A stretch of DNA of 64,000 nucleotides, taken from positions 5,966,607 through 6,030,606 of the forward strand of contig NC_060258.1 of the NCBI RefSeq assembly GCF_921293095.1, read 5' to 3'. Positions 36,001-49,600 of the stretch are shown here, piece after piece; position 1 is the first letter of the stretch, and every line of letters begins with the position of its first letter. The notes beneath the pieces were generated by a model. It ran no database searches and was not told the DNA's origin. It saw only the letters and a list, made by a program, of their open reading frames with translations. The position numbers were made by a program, and so were the translations under genes. The DNA is from Ischnura elegans. Lineage: Eukaryota > Arthropoda > Insecta > Odonata > Coenagrionidae.

Positions 36001-36089
36001 TTCGAAGGCTCATTAATGCCTATTCATAACACTCCCACCAGATGACAATGAGCTCACATTTGACTGTCAAGGCAAAATTTCAGAGAGAA
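33060..36089. other. Intergenic, no confident gene
   Basis: Mostly AT-rich. There is a GC-rich patch at 33900-34025 with gcggcgccgcggtgcgg and a run of 10 or more G near 34012. An 89-codon plus-strand frame (34309-34578) and a 70-codon one (35297-35509) have no recognised domain. Sequence near 33330-33500 gives partial coding-like stretches (YEKENVIRRMWTC) without a continuous frame. Confidence 0.45.
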
Positions 36090-36230
36090 AGCTTGCAGCA
36101 AATGCATTGTGGTAAAGGTTTCTCTCCTGTGCGTATGCATTTGTGCCTATCAAAGTTGTAATTCTGATTTAAAAACTTGCAGCAGAGATTACAGGAATAA
36201 GGCTTAGCCTTGGTGAGTGTACCGCTGTGT
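36090..36230 (-). pseudogene. Decayed C2H2 finger remnants beyond the MITE
   Basis: On the minus strand the sequence reads KPYSCNLCCKF, FDRHKC, then RTGEKPLPQCICC before stops. These are finger and linker pieces (TGEKP, CxxC) of the array that ends at 37000. The last His pair is damaged in the first finger, and only CxxC remains in the second. They continue the array once the MITE at 36235-36884 is taken out. Confidence 0.68.
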
Positions 36231-36234
36231 TTAA

Positions 36235-36884
36235 CCCTTTCACTGCTGTGGACGTACCTATAGTACGTATGCGCGGCAGACTGCTGAGGACGTACTTTTT
36301 CTTCGTCCCTGCCATGCGGTCAGCACTTACGCCGATGCACTCCGAAAGGTTTATAATCCGGGACCCGGAATCTTCGACCAGCTCACCCACGCAGGACCGT
36401 ATCATCGACCCTACCAGCCTAGCTCACGAAAAGTGACCGCTCTGCCTGCAATTTGAATATCAATCAATCAATCAATCAATCAATCCGATCATCAAGAAAT
36501 GATTGCTTTCATCGCACTCATGCCAATCAAGGAATCAAGCACGTATTTGAACCGTGTTTCTGGAATAAAAAATAACGATTTTGTTAACTTTGCTGAAATG
36601 GCCATTTTCCGGTTGTTCGCAGCCACGTTTTTAGCAAAGTTAACAAAATCGTTATTTTTCATCGCGGAAATACGGTTAAAAGAAGCTCGTGATTGCTGGT
36701 AGGGTCGAGGAGAAGGCCCTGTGTGGGTGAGGTCGTCGAGGATAGGGTCGCGGATTAGCGACCCTTCGGAGTGTGTACCACACCCATCCTGGAAGTACCT
36801 GCTTCGTGGGCCCACGAAACGCATTTTAACCTTTTCACTGTATACGAGGGGAAGGTTTTCGGAGATTGAACAGCAGAGAAAGGG
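36235..36884. mobile_element. piggyBac-type MITE, 650 bp, foldback
   Basis: Starts TTAA then CCCTTTCACTGCTGTGG (36231 on). Ends CAGCAGAGAAAGGG then TGAA (36885-36888), so the right target copy has one change from TTAA. Internal arms pair over a long distance (gaccctaccagc near 36408 with gctggtagggtc near 36698). A second hairpin is formed by aataacgattttgttaac and its complement near 36570 and 36640. A (CAAT)n run lies at about 36460-36485. No coding sequence. Confidence 0.75.
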
Positions 36885-36888
36885 TGAA

Positions 36889-36999
36889 TGACGTCAGAAA
36901 GACTTGATGCAAATTTAGTATAAGAAACGTTTCTCTCCTGTGTGCATATGACAGTGTATGACGAGTTCTCCCTTTCTAGAGAACGACTTATGGCAAACA
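36889..36999 (-). pseudogene. C2H2 fingers 6-7, out of frame with the main gene
   Basis: Just past the TGA at 37000-37002 another frame reads [13 protein letters not shown] then [11 protein letters not shown], a complete sixth finger and linker. After it a TAA and a damaged ICIKSF seventh finger follow, up to the MITE. The frame change falls in a GT-rich stretch (about 37015-37060). The host gene therefore seems to have lost its C-terminal fingers. Confidence 0.78.
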
Positions 37000-37682
37000 T
37001 CACATGAAAAAGGTTTCTCTCATGTGTGTACGCATGTGTATGCGTATGTGTGTGTACAGGTTGCACCTCTGAGTGAAGGACTTGCTGCAGATGTAGCATG
37101 AATAAGGTTTCTCTTTTGTGTGCGTCCGACAATGTGTGACGAGGACTCTCTTTCTGGAAAAGGACTTATTGCAAACATCACATGAATACGGTTTCTCTCC
37201 TCCGTGGTTCCGCATATGTTCATCCAGGCTTCGCCTCTGAAGGTAAGAGTTGCTGCAGATATTGCATGAATAAGGCTTTTCCTTTGCATGCGTGCGCATG
37301 TGTTCGTTTAGATGACCTTTTCCAAAGAAGTTCTTTTCACATATTTCGCATGAATAAGACTTCACTCTTGTATGAGTTAGCTTGTGTTCATTGAGGTCAC
37401 TACTTTGAGAGTAAGTCTTAGCGCAAACACTGCATGAGAAAACTCTTTCCCTTGAGCTGCCACATGTCTGATCGCGATGAATAGTACCACATTTTTCCAA
37501 GTCTTTATCAATCACATTCCTTCCTTCCTCTGCATGAGATGCTCCAGACTCGGATTCAATGAGTGCCCCTGAGGCTGAGTGAGCAAGACGGTCATTACAT
37601 TGATCAATCCTTACATTTCTTTCTGCCAGCAGATGAGAAGCTGATGCTGTTATCACGGGTGATCTGACATGAGCTAGGAGCC
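37000..37682 (-). CDS. Exon 8: five C2H2 fingers and stop
   Basis: Acceptor CTTCAG at 37683; phase 1 entry gives [10 protein letters not shown]. An acidic linker is followed by fingers CSVC-X12-HKLTH, CEIC-X12-HMRTH, CNIC-X12-HMRNH, CDVC-X12-HCRTH and CYIC-X12-HIRIH. Linkers 2-4 match the (T/G)xEKP type; the first is TRVKS. The tail [12 protein letters not shown] is the product of a frame change relative to the next finger. Confidence 0.9.
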
Positions 37683-40600
37683 CTGAAGGAGAATTTCACA
37701 TAAAATTATCAAAATGGGATATGAAATCTATTATCTTTTACTTGATTCCAAGAAGGTTGGTGGGATACAAAATACATTTTATTGATAGAGGTGTAGCTAC
37801 TTTAATCAATCATTAACTTAGCAGATAAATAGAGGAAGTATTAAGAGAAGTAAAAAAGTTGTCCATAAATTCTGTTCATCACAATGCTATTTTATAAAGT
37901 AACCAAAAAATAAAAGCGAACTTCAATACTTATCTGATATCTGGCTAATGATTGCTATAGTAAAATGGAATCAGAGCCTTTTAAGAGTTTCTCATTAACA
38001 GGGCAAAATGAGAGGAAAAGATTGTCTTATTTTTTATAATCCATAAGTTATATTAAAAATGGTGGATGATTAATTTTGCATTGAATATTCTGGATTAAAC
38101 CAATATTTTCTAAATGAATCACCTTCCAACAATTACAATTATTCAATTTTGTGGCATTTCACTTAGGCAACAATAAACAATATAGATCATTTTCATTTTC
38201 TTGCATTGAAGGAGCACAGTAAACCCATAGAACACTTCATTGCATAATCAATTAATAATTCGTTGGCTCTTGACTTTAAATATGAGTTTGATTTGAGACA
38301 ACGCACATCAAATGCCACGCGTATATTAGATAAATATCATTCTTGACTTTAAAGCCAATATTGCACATTTCTCTGAAATGGCCATTATTGGTAAAAAAAT
38401 TGTCAGAATTCTCTTAACATGTTTTGCCATAAAGACGGGAAATATTTCCTATAATCACCACTAAATCTTGTCAACAATCACAGTCATGTCTGATTCATAC
38501 ATAAAAGTTATTGCTTATAGTAAGTAATAGTTTATTGCTTTCCCCTTAGTACAATAATATTAACTTTCCAATTTTCCTGACTTTACCTCATATAATTTAC
38601 CCATTTCCTGAAGCTGCCCTCAAAACAAAATCTATTTTTTAGAATTTTGAATTTCTCCAGAATGAAACTTCATAAAAATCAGAATAAATTTAGTTTCAAA
38701 CAGTCAAAAATTGTAAAAATTGGAAAATTGAAAAGTAAACAAAGTTGGAAAATAAAAAAATGACTGCTCTACAACTGATGAATTCAATGAATTATTCTTC
38801 AAGAATTAACATCCATTGCAGTAGGACATGATGCAGTCTTCATACCTTCAGCGGTAAACCACAAATCTTACAGTTCATTCTAACCTTACCACATCATTGT
38901 AGAGACTGCTCAAATACCTTATGCATGGTTGAAATCCCTAAAAACAAAATCCATTATAGTTACCCAATAAATTTGCATTTGTAATAACAAATACCTGGCA
39001 TTCACAACACAATAACTGCACTGTAGATGATTCTTTCCTTAATATCCACGAAAATCTAGGATGTTTCGCTTTCTACGACAAACATTTTAATATGCCTCAC
39101 GTCAAATCCAAGGACACAATGATGATGTTTGAGTTGCGTCATAACTTGACCTTTTACTGCGTAAACAGAAATATCTAAGGTTTTTACTCAATAACACAAT
39201 CATGCACGACGACACATACATAAACACAAAGCCACTAACGTCTTCAATGGTAATCGAACATGTCACTGCTGCTATGGAGCCAATTTTGGCAATATGGCAT
39301 TGTGACTGATCCACCCCAAATGCTTGAAATCGTGTAAAAGGGTATATTAAACACGGAGGATAAGCCTACCCTTGAAACATCAGTTTTTCCAGGGATACGG
39401 TCAAATCTATGGTAGCAGGGAAAGTTACAACAATATTCAAACAAGAAAATACACATACCATGCATAAGATATATTATCATCCAAATAAGTCACTCATAAT
39501 ATCTACCCTCAAATAGGGTCTGGTTTCTAAACAAAAATATTTTAAGTTGTACAGTAACTTTTGTATGCGGGGTGTGGGAAGGTGGATAAAATTATCAGGT
39601 GTAAGACTTAACTCAAAAGAAAAAATGTGTGTGGACTGGATGCTCCGTATAATTTTTCTGCAAAATTACAACATCAAACTTGTGCAACAAAGCTAATTTG
39701 AGCTCTATCTTCGATGCATTGATTCCTTTCCAGAGTGTACTTCTCAATTCCATACTACATCCCGCTCATGTTTCAGTCCAAGGTGTCAACTTCAACACTT
39801 CACTGCTAGACCTAATAAAGCACAGTTGCCAAGTGCTCATAAATTTAATAACAAACTATGCTCTTCCGAGTTTAAAAAAAATTTTTCCGCAGATTAAAAG
39901 TTGAACAAATCCCAAGATCAAGTTTCAGCCATTCAGACAAGTTCCCCAATTTTATACGAATTGTCATTCACATATGGGTACTGTGCTCTCATTCTAACCA
40001 TTGTGCATGGATGATTTCCTGCAAGTTTATTTCACTAAAACTGATCACAAAGGTGAAATATTGGCTCCAATTACATGAAAATCTAGTTTGACAAAACTGC
40101 TGCAATTCATCGAACTACAAAAAAATTTTAAGCCCTTTGGAAATAGTAATTAAATACTCAGACTTTGAGGAGGAAAATTCATTTGGTTTCATTTGAAAAG
40201 CAACGAACAAATAAGCAAGAGTAGATAAAAATAAATCTTATTGCCTTTTGGTAAGTAAGTAAAAGTAACCAGACAGTCTGGATGTATGACTGATTCAGGA
40301 GCTTCATCCTTTACAATCAGTTATTACAAATCCTCTGTCTTAAGAGTTTATTAGGTATCAATATAAAGGACTCACCTACTGCTTCTGATGCAGACCCAAG
40401 GGCCATTGTCCAATTCTCTCCATTCTCAGCAATAGTATACTGAAACTAAGAAATGGAATTTCCAAAATTCAGCAATGCACAGAGAAAACAATGGCATTAA
40501 AAATATCACATCCCCATAAAATGTTATAATTCCCACATCACAAAATGAAAGGCAATATTTTTTAAAAATGCTATCTTTTTGAAAATAATATCTCAGTCAC

Positions 40601-43600
40601 AAAGTAAACCTTTTCCACAGATTTTAATTTTTTTATTGAAATACTGTGACTAAATATCTTATTTTACATGGTTTACATGGAGTTTTTAACCCTAAACCAC
40701 TGGCATGGTTTTTTGAGACGTTAGTACTTATGTGGGTTATACCAGATTCCCAAATTATTTATTTAATTTCTTAATAACTACTGACATTTTGCCAAAACCA
40801 CCACGCATTTTTGCAAGCTAAAATTATTTTCAACAGGCATAGATTATTAAATTTTTATATTTTTCATATTTCATATTTTCAGAAAAACTTTGCATTTTTG
40901 TGAAAACAGAAAATCATACTTAATTTTCTCTTCATTCATGTCCTGGGAACTCATAATTCAATTATTATGTAAAAAATAAAAATAAATTAATGTTCACCAC
41001 TTCACTTCACAATGGTAATTACTTCAATGCAAAAAAACGAAGTAACCATAACACCCCTGTCGATTTCTGTAACAGCAATGCCTGTTTGCTGTCCATTTGA
41101 AGTCTGTTGGTAGTCTGTTGGAGATTAAGTGAACAGAGTATAAACAGCCTACGAACAATTTCGGGCCATACACAAATGGGAACAACTTAATAACAGCCTT
41201 CCAACAGTATGCACTCTGTTTGCAGCTTGTTCCTTAACATGCAGGCAACAAGCATTTCGGGAACAACAGTGACACATTTACATTCTACTAACAGTCGCCT
41301 GGCTGTTGTTACTCGGACAAGGAACAGGGAGCTAACAGCCTAAAAAAATGCAACAAACTGACCGCACACAGTTCCCTGTTCCATGGCTGTGGTCCAACAA
41401 GTAAGGAATAGAGAATTCCGCTTACTTAGCAGGGTGGGAACAGACAAGTAACCCTTTTCTCACAGACAAGGAACAGACTAGGCGTTCCAATTTACATTCC
41501 ATGAACAGTCGCCTGCCTGTTCTGTCTTGGTCAAGGAACAGGAAACGAACAGCCAACTGAACAGACAACGAACAGGCGTTATTGTTACAGAAATCGACAG
41601 GGGTAACTAGTGGAATGGGGACATACTGAGTCCCCAGATACCTTTGCACAATTTTCATACGTCACAAGGGTGAGATAGACTGACAAAAACCAGTTTGGTG
41701 GGAATGGGGGGAATAGACTTGAAGCTACTAAGTAGCTGAGAAATTTTGCCAAATCACCCTGGAAGTAAACAAAAAATTTACCAGCCAGTAGTTAAGGGTT
41801 AATACTCCCCTTACCATAAGCTAACAAAAAATAAAGATTATTTTGGGATATAAATTTTAGTTTGTAATGCCATTCCCTTTTTGGGGGAAGTGAAAGCAAA
41901 CTTCGCTAACTAGATGCTTCTCCATATCTTCTAGTTAGCAATGACTTGTATACAATAGTGACTGCTTGCTGAAAAGATGGATGACCACCCAAAACTCCAG
42001 CAGAAGCCTCATTGCCCAACCCCCGAAACTCTTTCTTCTGACTTCAATAGTTCTTTTCATAAGATTTTTATGAGCGTTTTTACACCTGCACACCCAACCC
42101 AATAGCAGGGGAAAAGACAAGACAGTGCTAGTCATTGCCTTCTGAATCTTGAGCAAGATTTGAGTTTTCAATGTGGGTGCATCTTTGCTAATAGTAGAAT
42201 TGGACCTGCAAGTAGTAGAATTTATTTACGCTTCCCCAAATAAGTATATTCTGGTTATGGTCAAATAATTAAAATTTAGAGTATCCAAACGTACGTCTAG
42301 CATGAAAGCACTTCAAGTTGGGATGTGGAAATAACATGACTGAAAGTAGGCTTCCATGTCTAAAAACCGGAAAACATCAGATGCCGCTGCGTTTCAGAAT
42401 TAGATTTCCATGCAGAAAATAAAATTTCCAATGAAAAACATGGAAATAATGATGAATAGCTGGACTTCAAAACAAAAAGTGGAAAGAAATTGTGAAAAAA
42501 TTGCCAACATATGAATCAATCCCAGGACGTCGGAATGGTACCCAGGCAGCATTACCATTTGACTTTCGACACAATTTATCAGAGGTGCAGTTTATATGGC
42601 AATATGTTTGCTGTGTAAATGTGTGACTGCATTTTTTGCTTTAACTATTGGTAATATCACCCCATGTGGGAGGTGACTCATGGACATCTCCCGATTGACT
42701 ACAGCACTATGAAGTTTTACTGACATCTGAGACCCAGCTCTCCATGGAAAACATACATGCAATTTCTTCATCTTTATATTGCCTCTCAACTTTTTGCTCC
42801 CATCAATATTGCAACAAAAAAGAACTATTGACCATATTTTGCTTAGTTTACCACCATGGCACTTTTTAACTTTAAAAGCTAGTGTTTTTTTGGTAGAGGG
42901 GGATTAAAAAGCCCAGTTTCATCATCACTGAAAATGTTTCAGGGCTCATAGCCTTCAATTAATTTCCCTCGCTCACTTTTCCAGCATTCCACAGTTTCTT
43001 CATTTATGCTGCTGCTTTCAGCACACACTTTTGAACACCAGTCCACCCCTGACTTTGAATTTACTGATCCATCCACTGGATCGAGTAAATCATCAAAACC
43101 AAGTCTTGTAGCTATTTCATGTGCTTTCTCCTTCAGCATAATGCCATTTATGGGTAAATTGATAGCTCTGGCTTGCTGAAACCAGGTGAGTAGGTGGCTC
43201 TCTAGTTCCTCAAATGGGGACTTTTTTGAGTGCTTGCGATGCTTAGATAAAACACCCAATGATGCGGCTTCTCTTAAAATTGTTTCCCTTTTCATCATGA
43301 TGCTGTTCAAGGTTTTAACTGGTACAAGCCGATTCTTTGCCAAGTCAAGTCTCTTCAAGCGAGGATTTTTATCCACCTCCTCAATAATTTTTCTCTTTTC
43401 TTCAAAGCTTCGAAGCCATCCCAAAATCAAAAATGCATTTATGAGTCTAATGTTGGTCAATTTGTGGCGTAGTGAAAGAGTTTTACCTTGTATTCCCTTT
43501 GGTTTCAGTTGCCTCAACACTTCCGACTTGATCACAAACATGATTTCAAGTCACGAACTCTCTGTTCTGAAACACTGCTCACTGGCTTCAAAGGTGGTTC

Positions 43601-46600
43601 TACAATACATTGTATTTTTTTCCAATCTCTCATACAACTTAATAAGCCCATCCTGCCGACCATCCGACCCTAAGTCTTCAGTACAATAATTTGAGCCTTT
43701 GGGCGAAACATATTATAATTCAACCCTCCTGCCTTTTGTGCAGCCGTAACTTGAGATTTTCTCCTTCCAAGTTTCAAGATAGTCTAAGCTCATGAACTCA
43801 AGTATCAATTCCATTTTCCCAATGAAAAAAATTGTTGATATGGAGTTTTAGTTACAATTGGCCAAAAGTTATTTTTACATGTATCCCACAAATATTTTTC
43901 GAATTCTTATTAAGTGCTTATTAAGAGCCAAATTCGTACCTTGTGTGCATTATAACTTACGACGCTTTCTCCATGAGATCATTATTTTTAGTCATATTGC
44001 AGTACATACAAGAAATATATTAATAGCATTACGCTGACATCAGCATTTTTTAGGTTAAAATTTTACTGTTGTCACCACGGCACCTAGTAGAAGTTGGACA
44101 TTTCCCGAATAAAAATGGAGTTACAGCAAAATCCCACAGGGAATGTTAGTGTGGATGGTTATTAACATTAATAATTCCATTTGTATGCATTTCTCAGAGG
44201 TTTCAATACATTTTGACAATTTATTCTGCATAAGAGAGGTGTAGGCGGCGATATATACTCGAAAAATCGTCATCATTGCATCATTAGAAAAGACGAGTGA
44301 AATAAAGATGTTTCATTTTGAAAAATAGTGACTCTTTCCAAATATGATGACATTAGTGATGCAAGAAATAATGAATATGCTCATTTAGCAATCAATTTTG
44401 CTAACCTGCATTTCTGGAAATTTAACTCCTCTTGTGCACCACAATTCTTTAAGTGGCATGCAGTTCTACATTCATTTTTCTCCAAAACCCAACAAAACTT
44501 AAATGATTTCATGCATTACTTGTCACATCATCATCGTCTTATAAAGAAATTGTGAAAATGCAGTTCTATTACTATGCATCTATTACCAAGAGCAAACCCT
44601 ATCTTAATGCAATATGCAAAATACCTACACTATAAAAATAATACCTTCCTATGATACCTTATGGACCCTCATCCTATTCAAAACTAATGCCAGTGACAAT
44701 CATCAGCAATGGTTGAATAATAATTTGTATGAAATGTTACGAGAAAACGTTACACAGGGAAAAAAATCTTGTGTAGGGAAAATTTTTATGACACATTGTG
44801 GAAAAATGTAGGCTGTGCAAATGCTTAACAAGGATAATGCTCACATTGTGTTAATAGAGAATGAATCCGGAGCTCAAAAAATAAACCTTAAATGAGGAAA
44901 AACATTAAATGCGCAGATGTTTAATCCATATCTAACTGTATTTGTGCATACTGTCAAATTGAGGAAATGAATGGCTGATCAAAATATATGGTATCATTTG
45001 TTTTCATTGTAAGCTATTATATCATTAAGCTAGTCAGTGAGTTAAAACAAGCTTGAAAATTTTCAAGAACTGACCTGATAACCCACACTGAGTATGTTTT
45101 CATCGCACGTCAAGTATTGAAATAAAATTACGCATTGTAAATATGAATTAATTGCAGAAAATTTTAGCCATAACTGGTAATTCATTATATGAATTGTTAT
45201 TGTTTACATACTGTCGATGAAGCAAGCTAGTGCTCCACACATGAAGCGGGAATGTTAATTTCTACACAATTGGCTTCACTAGTTAAATATTCATCATGCA
45301 TGCTACAATTATTTAATTAAAACAAAGTAGACTTCATAGATTAAGATAAAGTAATAGCCATTTTTATTTTAACTACTATTCCATTTTTCAAAATGTGTTA
45401 AGGTTACTTTAATCTCAGAAAAACAATTCAACATGACTATGCACATGTTTTACCGCATGTAATACTGTTGGGGTAGGCACAGGGAGTGTCGGGGAACCCA
45501 ACCCATTCCCTCTTTGACTTCCCTTTCTTGTGTTTTTCCCTTCCTCAGTGTGTTTTTCCTTCCCTCGAAAGGTTCCCTCCCTCTCATTCCATGTATCCGG
45601 CAGCCGAGGACATGTAAGGTGGATGCAAGCCAGAGGCGAGGGAGAGAAGCACCTGATAATAGTCATAGTCATTGATAGTCATTGTGTAGCCATTATGTTC
45701 TTCACTGACTAAAAAACCCCATTGAGAAAATCAAGATTGATTGATTGATTGACCATAAAACCTAACAAATACCAAATAGCCCAGTTTGGGAGACGGTGTA
45801 ATATTATTACAGCCCTACCTGGTGCGATTTGCCCTTCAGAATACAGAGTTGCACCGGCGCTATAGAAATGCAATTGAAACACAGATTACACCCGTTCAGA
45901 ATACTGTATTGCCACAGGGGTGCAATATGCAATAATATTACACCTAGTATAATATCGGCGAATAGAGTGGTGTAATTCCATCCAGAATAGCAGCCCTAGA
46001 GCAATGAATGGCAAATATTGCAGATGGGGCGGGAGCTCTCGTCAAGTTGATGCAATGCAGAGCTATGAAGGCACCTTACTCTCATTGTTTCTTCATGTCA
46101 TCAACATGAATTTTTAGAGTCAAAGTTTCTTTCATTTCCTGTACATAAAATCTGGAATTTCCACCAAGTATCAGTTCATGAATGAAGGTAATGGGTTTCT
46201 ATGAATTTCAAGCATACCTCAGTGTCATCATTCTCAACATGAGATGGTTCCTTCTTGGCCCCAACCAGATTCCATTCGCGGTCTGTCATGATTGCTCCTC
46301 TGCCCTCAGCATCCACCTCTTCACCTCCAGAAGTAGTGGAGATCTGGGGCTGAAAGAGAATCCACAACCAGCATTATTAATGACAAAAATAGAGATAAAT
46401 TAAAATAATCTATATTAAGATTTAGGCATTTGAATAAATTTTAAGATCCTTTTCCAGCATGTACCTACATACTACACCATAGGCTGCCACACCACCACAG
46501 TGCAAGGAGTTTTAATTTTTTTAAATTTTGTTCTCAAGTTTGACATGTGGACAACCAAGACCCCGTAATCTTGTAAGGTCTTGTAGTTAATACATTATCC

Positions 46601-49600
46601 TTATTGAAAAGTCCTGGTTTTGCTGGGCTTCACTTAATTGGTAAATTATGGTATTCTGGAAATTTCACCTAATAATAGCAAAAGTACTTGGCTGCTAATT
46701 TTGTAGCTTCATTGCTAGCAGTCTCGATTTTGGCAGTTCCTTGTTGCACTCTCACTTTGTTTAAGCTGCGTGAGGTGCTCCACAATTCAGGAAATGCTGT
46801 TTCTTTCTCGAATGTCAGAGTTTTGTTTCCTTATTTACAAAGTCTCAGATGTGATCACCCGCAAAATGCTGAACCTAAACTTCTCATGTATCATATTTAA
46901 CATGATCTATAACAAATGCTTCATTTAAAACATCTCTGAGATGATCCCCAGAGCAATACTCCCGTATTGCCAACCTCCAAATACCATGTTTTTAATAATG
47001 ATAAATTGCATACGGAGGGAGCCCTTTGCAAGAGATTACAGTGCCATTGCAAAAACACAGATTTACAGAAGATACATATGTACTGCCAATATTGGGTTTC
47101 AAAGTTATTTGAGGTTATCATTCAGGTCATTAATATCAATTCTAGTGATTTAAAATTACTAAGGCCAGCAAGATAAAGTGAAAGTAAAGATAAACAATGA
47201 TGATAAATCACATGTATTGAGAAGGTAATGAGAAAGTGATAAGGAGAGTGAAAGAAAAAGCAGATAAAACTAAAACACATAAATGAAAGATGGGACAACT
47301 AAATTGGCCATATCATGAGATACAATGGCCTGATAAAGATCATACTTGAAGCTCAAGTGGACACGGAGAAGGGCAATGGACTAAATTTGTTTCATCAGAC
47401 AGGCTATTACAAATGTAAAGGAGAAGAATACATAACACAAAAAAGTTAACAGATAATGAGAGTGCATCAGAATACAGTGTGAAACCTATCTCATGATTGT
47501 TGACATATGATGGTGATAAATTTGTGCTAAACAAGGTAAAGGTGTAGACTCACCAAGGCATCAGTTGCCAATGGGTCTATGGCATCACTTTCAATTCCAT
47601 CAGGAGCTGTCCAATAAAGCACTTCATCATTCTCTTCTCTAAGGGGGTCTATGTTCTCCTCCTTTACAGGAAACTAGAAGAGAATGCTGTGTGTCACTCC
47701 AAAAAATACAAATACAGTAAAACCTCTATGTAATGAACCTCTTTACATCATAAACCTCCAGACTTCATACCACCAATAAGGTCCCATCAGATTAAAATGT
47801 AAATTTATAGGCAAACCTCTTTATCTCATAAAACCTTTACAAGGATACACCCCCGAGATGGCCTAACTACCTACGTAGATCATACCGAGTCAACTGGAGA
47901 CCATCAATGCAGCCGCGACATGGAATGATATTTTCAGCAATAAATGTTTCACACTTATTTTTTTCATTTACGTTTAATATGTTGAAATTTTCACGCTAAC
48001 CATTAGTTATGGCCATTTTGTTCCACATGAGAGCATACCTAACAGTTAAAAAGAAAAATGGTATCCAACTATCCCAATCATTTTAAGTGACTGGTGAATT
48101 GAGAGAGATCACATCAATTTCTCTTGAATCTTGGTAAAAATTATGCCATAGCACTCGCTCTCTGTTATCATTAATTGATTAATATATATTCATTAACTCA
48201 TTTTTATTTAAACGCGCAAATATAAAGGTTTAAAAGACAGGAGAGCCTTTCATTTCCAAAGGATATGAAAAAATGGTGCCTATCACTAAAACCTCTCTAT
48301 AGTGAACCTTCATAGATCAAATTGCCTAAACTTTGGCCCCCTCCATGAAGATCTATAGAGGTTCAACTGTAATAATAATAATAATAACAACAATAATAAC
48401 ATTAAAATCTCCTCTTTTACTCAAGAATACTCATATTGGCCAAATGCATCCATGCATGAAATTTTTGTGACCAACTTAAATGAAATAGCTGACATGACTG
48501 TTCTTTGCCATCCAACTGAGCAAAAGAGACCTCCTAGCATGGTTGAATGCTCCTATTCTGTTTATAACAACGAATCGCTCTTTTTGAACAATTTTTGCAT
48601 GAGAGACAAAGCCCTTCAGTTCTTATTCACATTTGATCAAGTGAGGGAGAAGATTCTGTGCTTCTGCAGAGTCATCCTGGGAATTTTCAACCGAGGAATG
48701 AATATATGTAATAGCAAAACTGCGCTAACCACTGCAAGAGTACACTCACAAGGTCATTGGATGCCAAGGGGTCTGTGGCATTACTTTCAATTCCATCCGG
48801 AGTTGGTGCATGCAGCAATTCATAATTCACTTCTCTTAGAGAGTCTTCGTTCTCCACTTTTACATGACACTGGAAGAGATTGCCTTGTGTCACTCAATTA
48901 AATCCAAATAATAACAACCTTTTTTTAACATTAATATTACTCTTAGTAGAAGTATAAATGCCATCAACAAACTGCAAGCATCAAACGTTCTACCCATCAG
49001 AACCAAAGTTAAAATTTTTAAATCCATTATATGAAGTATCCTTTGCTATGGCTATGAATCATGAATTATCCATGACAGAACAGAAAAAAAGTTAATTATC
49101 TTTGAAAATAAAGTTTTAAGGAAATTTTTTGAATCCTCAAGAGACGGTGTATGGCAGGAAAATGAAAAACAACAGGGAAATAAGGTACCAGTTCAACTCG
49201 CCAGACACAGTAGCTAAATACAAAGAGAGCTAGAGGTTTGAGTAAAACAAGTCTGGACAGAAATGGATTTGCAACATAACTAAACTGTGCTAAAAAAGGA
49301 AACAGTGTTCACTTACCATGTCATCAATTCCCAATGGGTCAATGGCATCACTTTCAATTCCATCTGGAGCTCTTCCATGCAGCCTTTCATTATTCTCTTC
49401 TCTTTGAGATTCTTTATTCTCCACTTTTATACGACACTGGAAAAGAATGCAGCACAACACTCAATAAAGTCCTAATAATAATGACATATTTTTTATAATA
49501 TTTGATGTAGTAGAAGTATGTATGTCCACATCAGACTCCTAATATCAAAACCTGTATCCATCAGAACCAAACTTTAAATGTATGAAACCACAATACGACC

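Larger units (their letters stand above)
40440..46217 (-). other. Intron 6, with three recognisable insertions
   Basis: 5.8 kb. Contains a 552-bp MITE (41053-41604), a Tigger transposase relic (42590-43545) and a small palindromic element (45795-45944). A GC-richer stretch at 45470-45760 ends in a short TTGA repeat near 45735-45752, like a SINE or LINE tail, but I cannot place it. The remainder is AT-rich and featureless. Confidence 0.6.

Noticed and set aside
37683-40375. Additional coding exons in intron 7
   Set aside because: Exons 7 and 8 already join in phase, and no frame here shows both splice sites and a signature.
48452-48901. 149-codon plus-strand frame
   Set aside because: Overlaps exon 4 of the minus-strand gene, which has homologous sister exons and splice sites; the plus frame has no signature.
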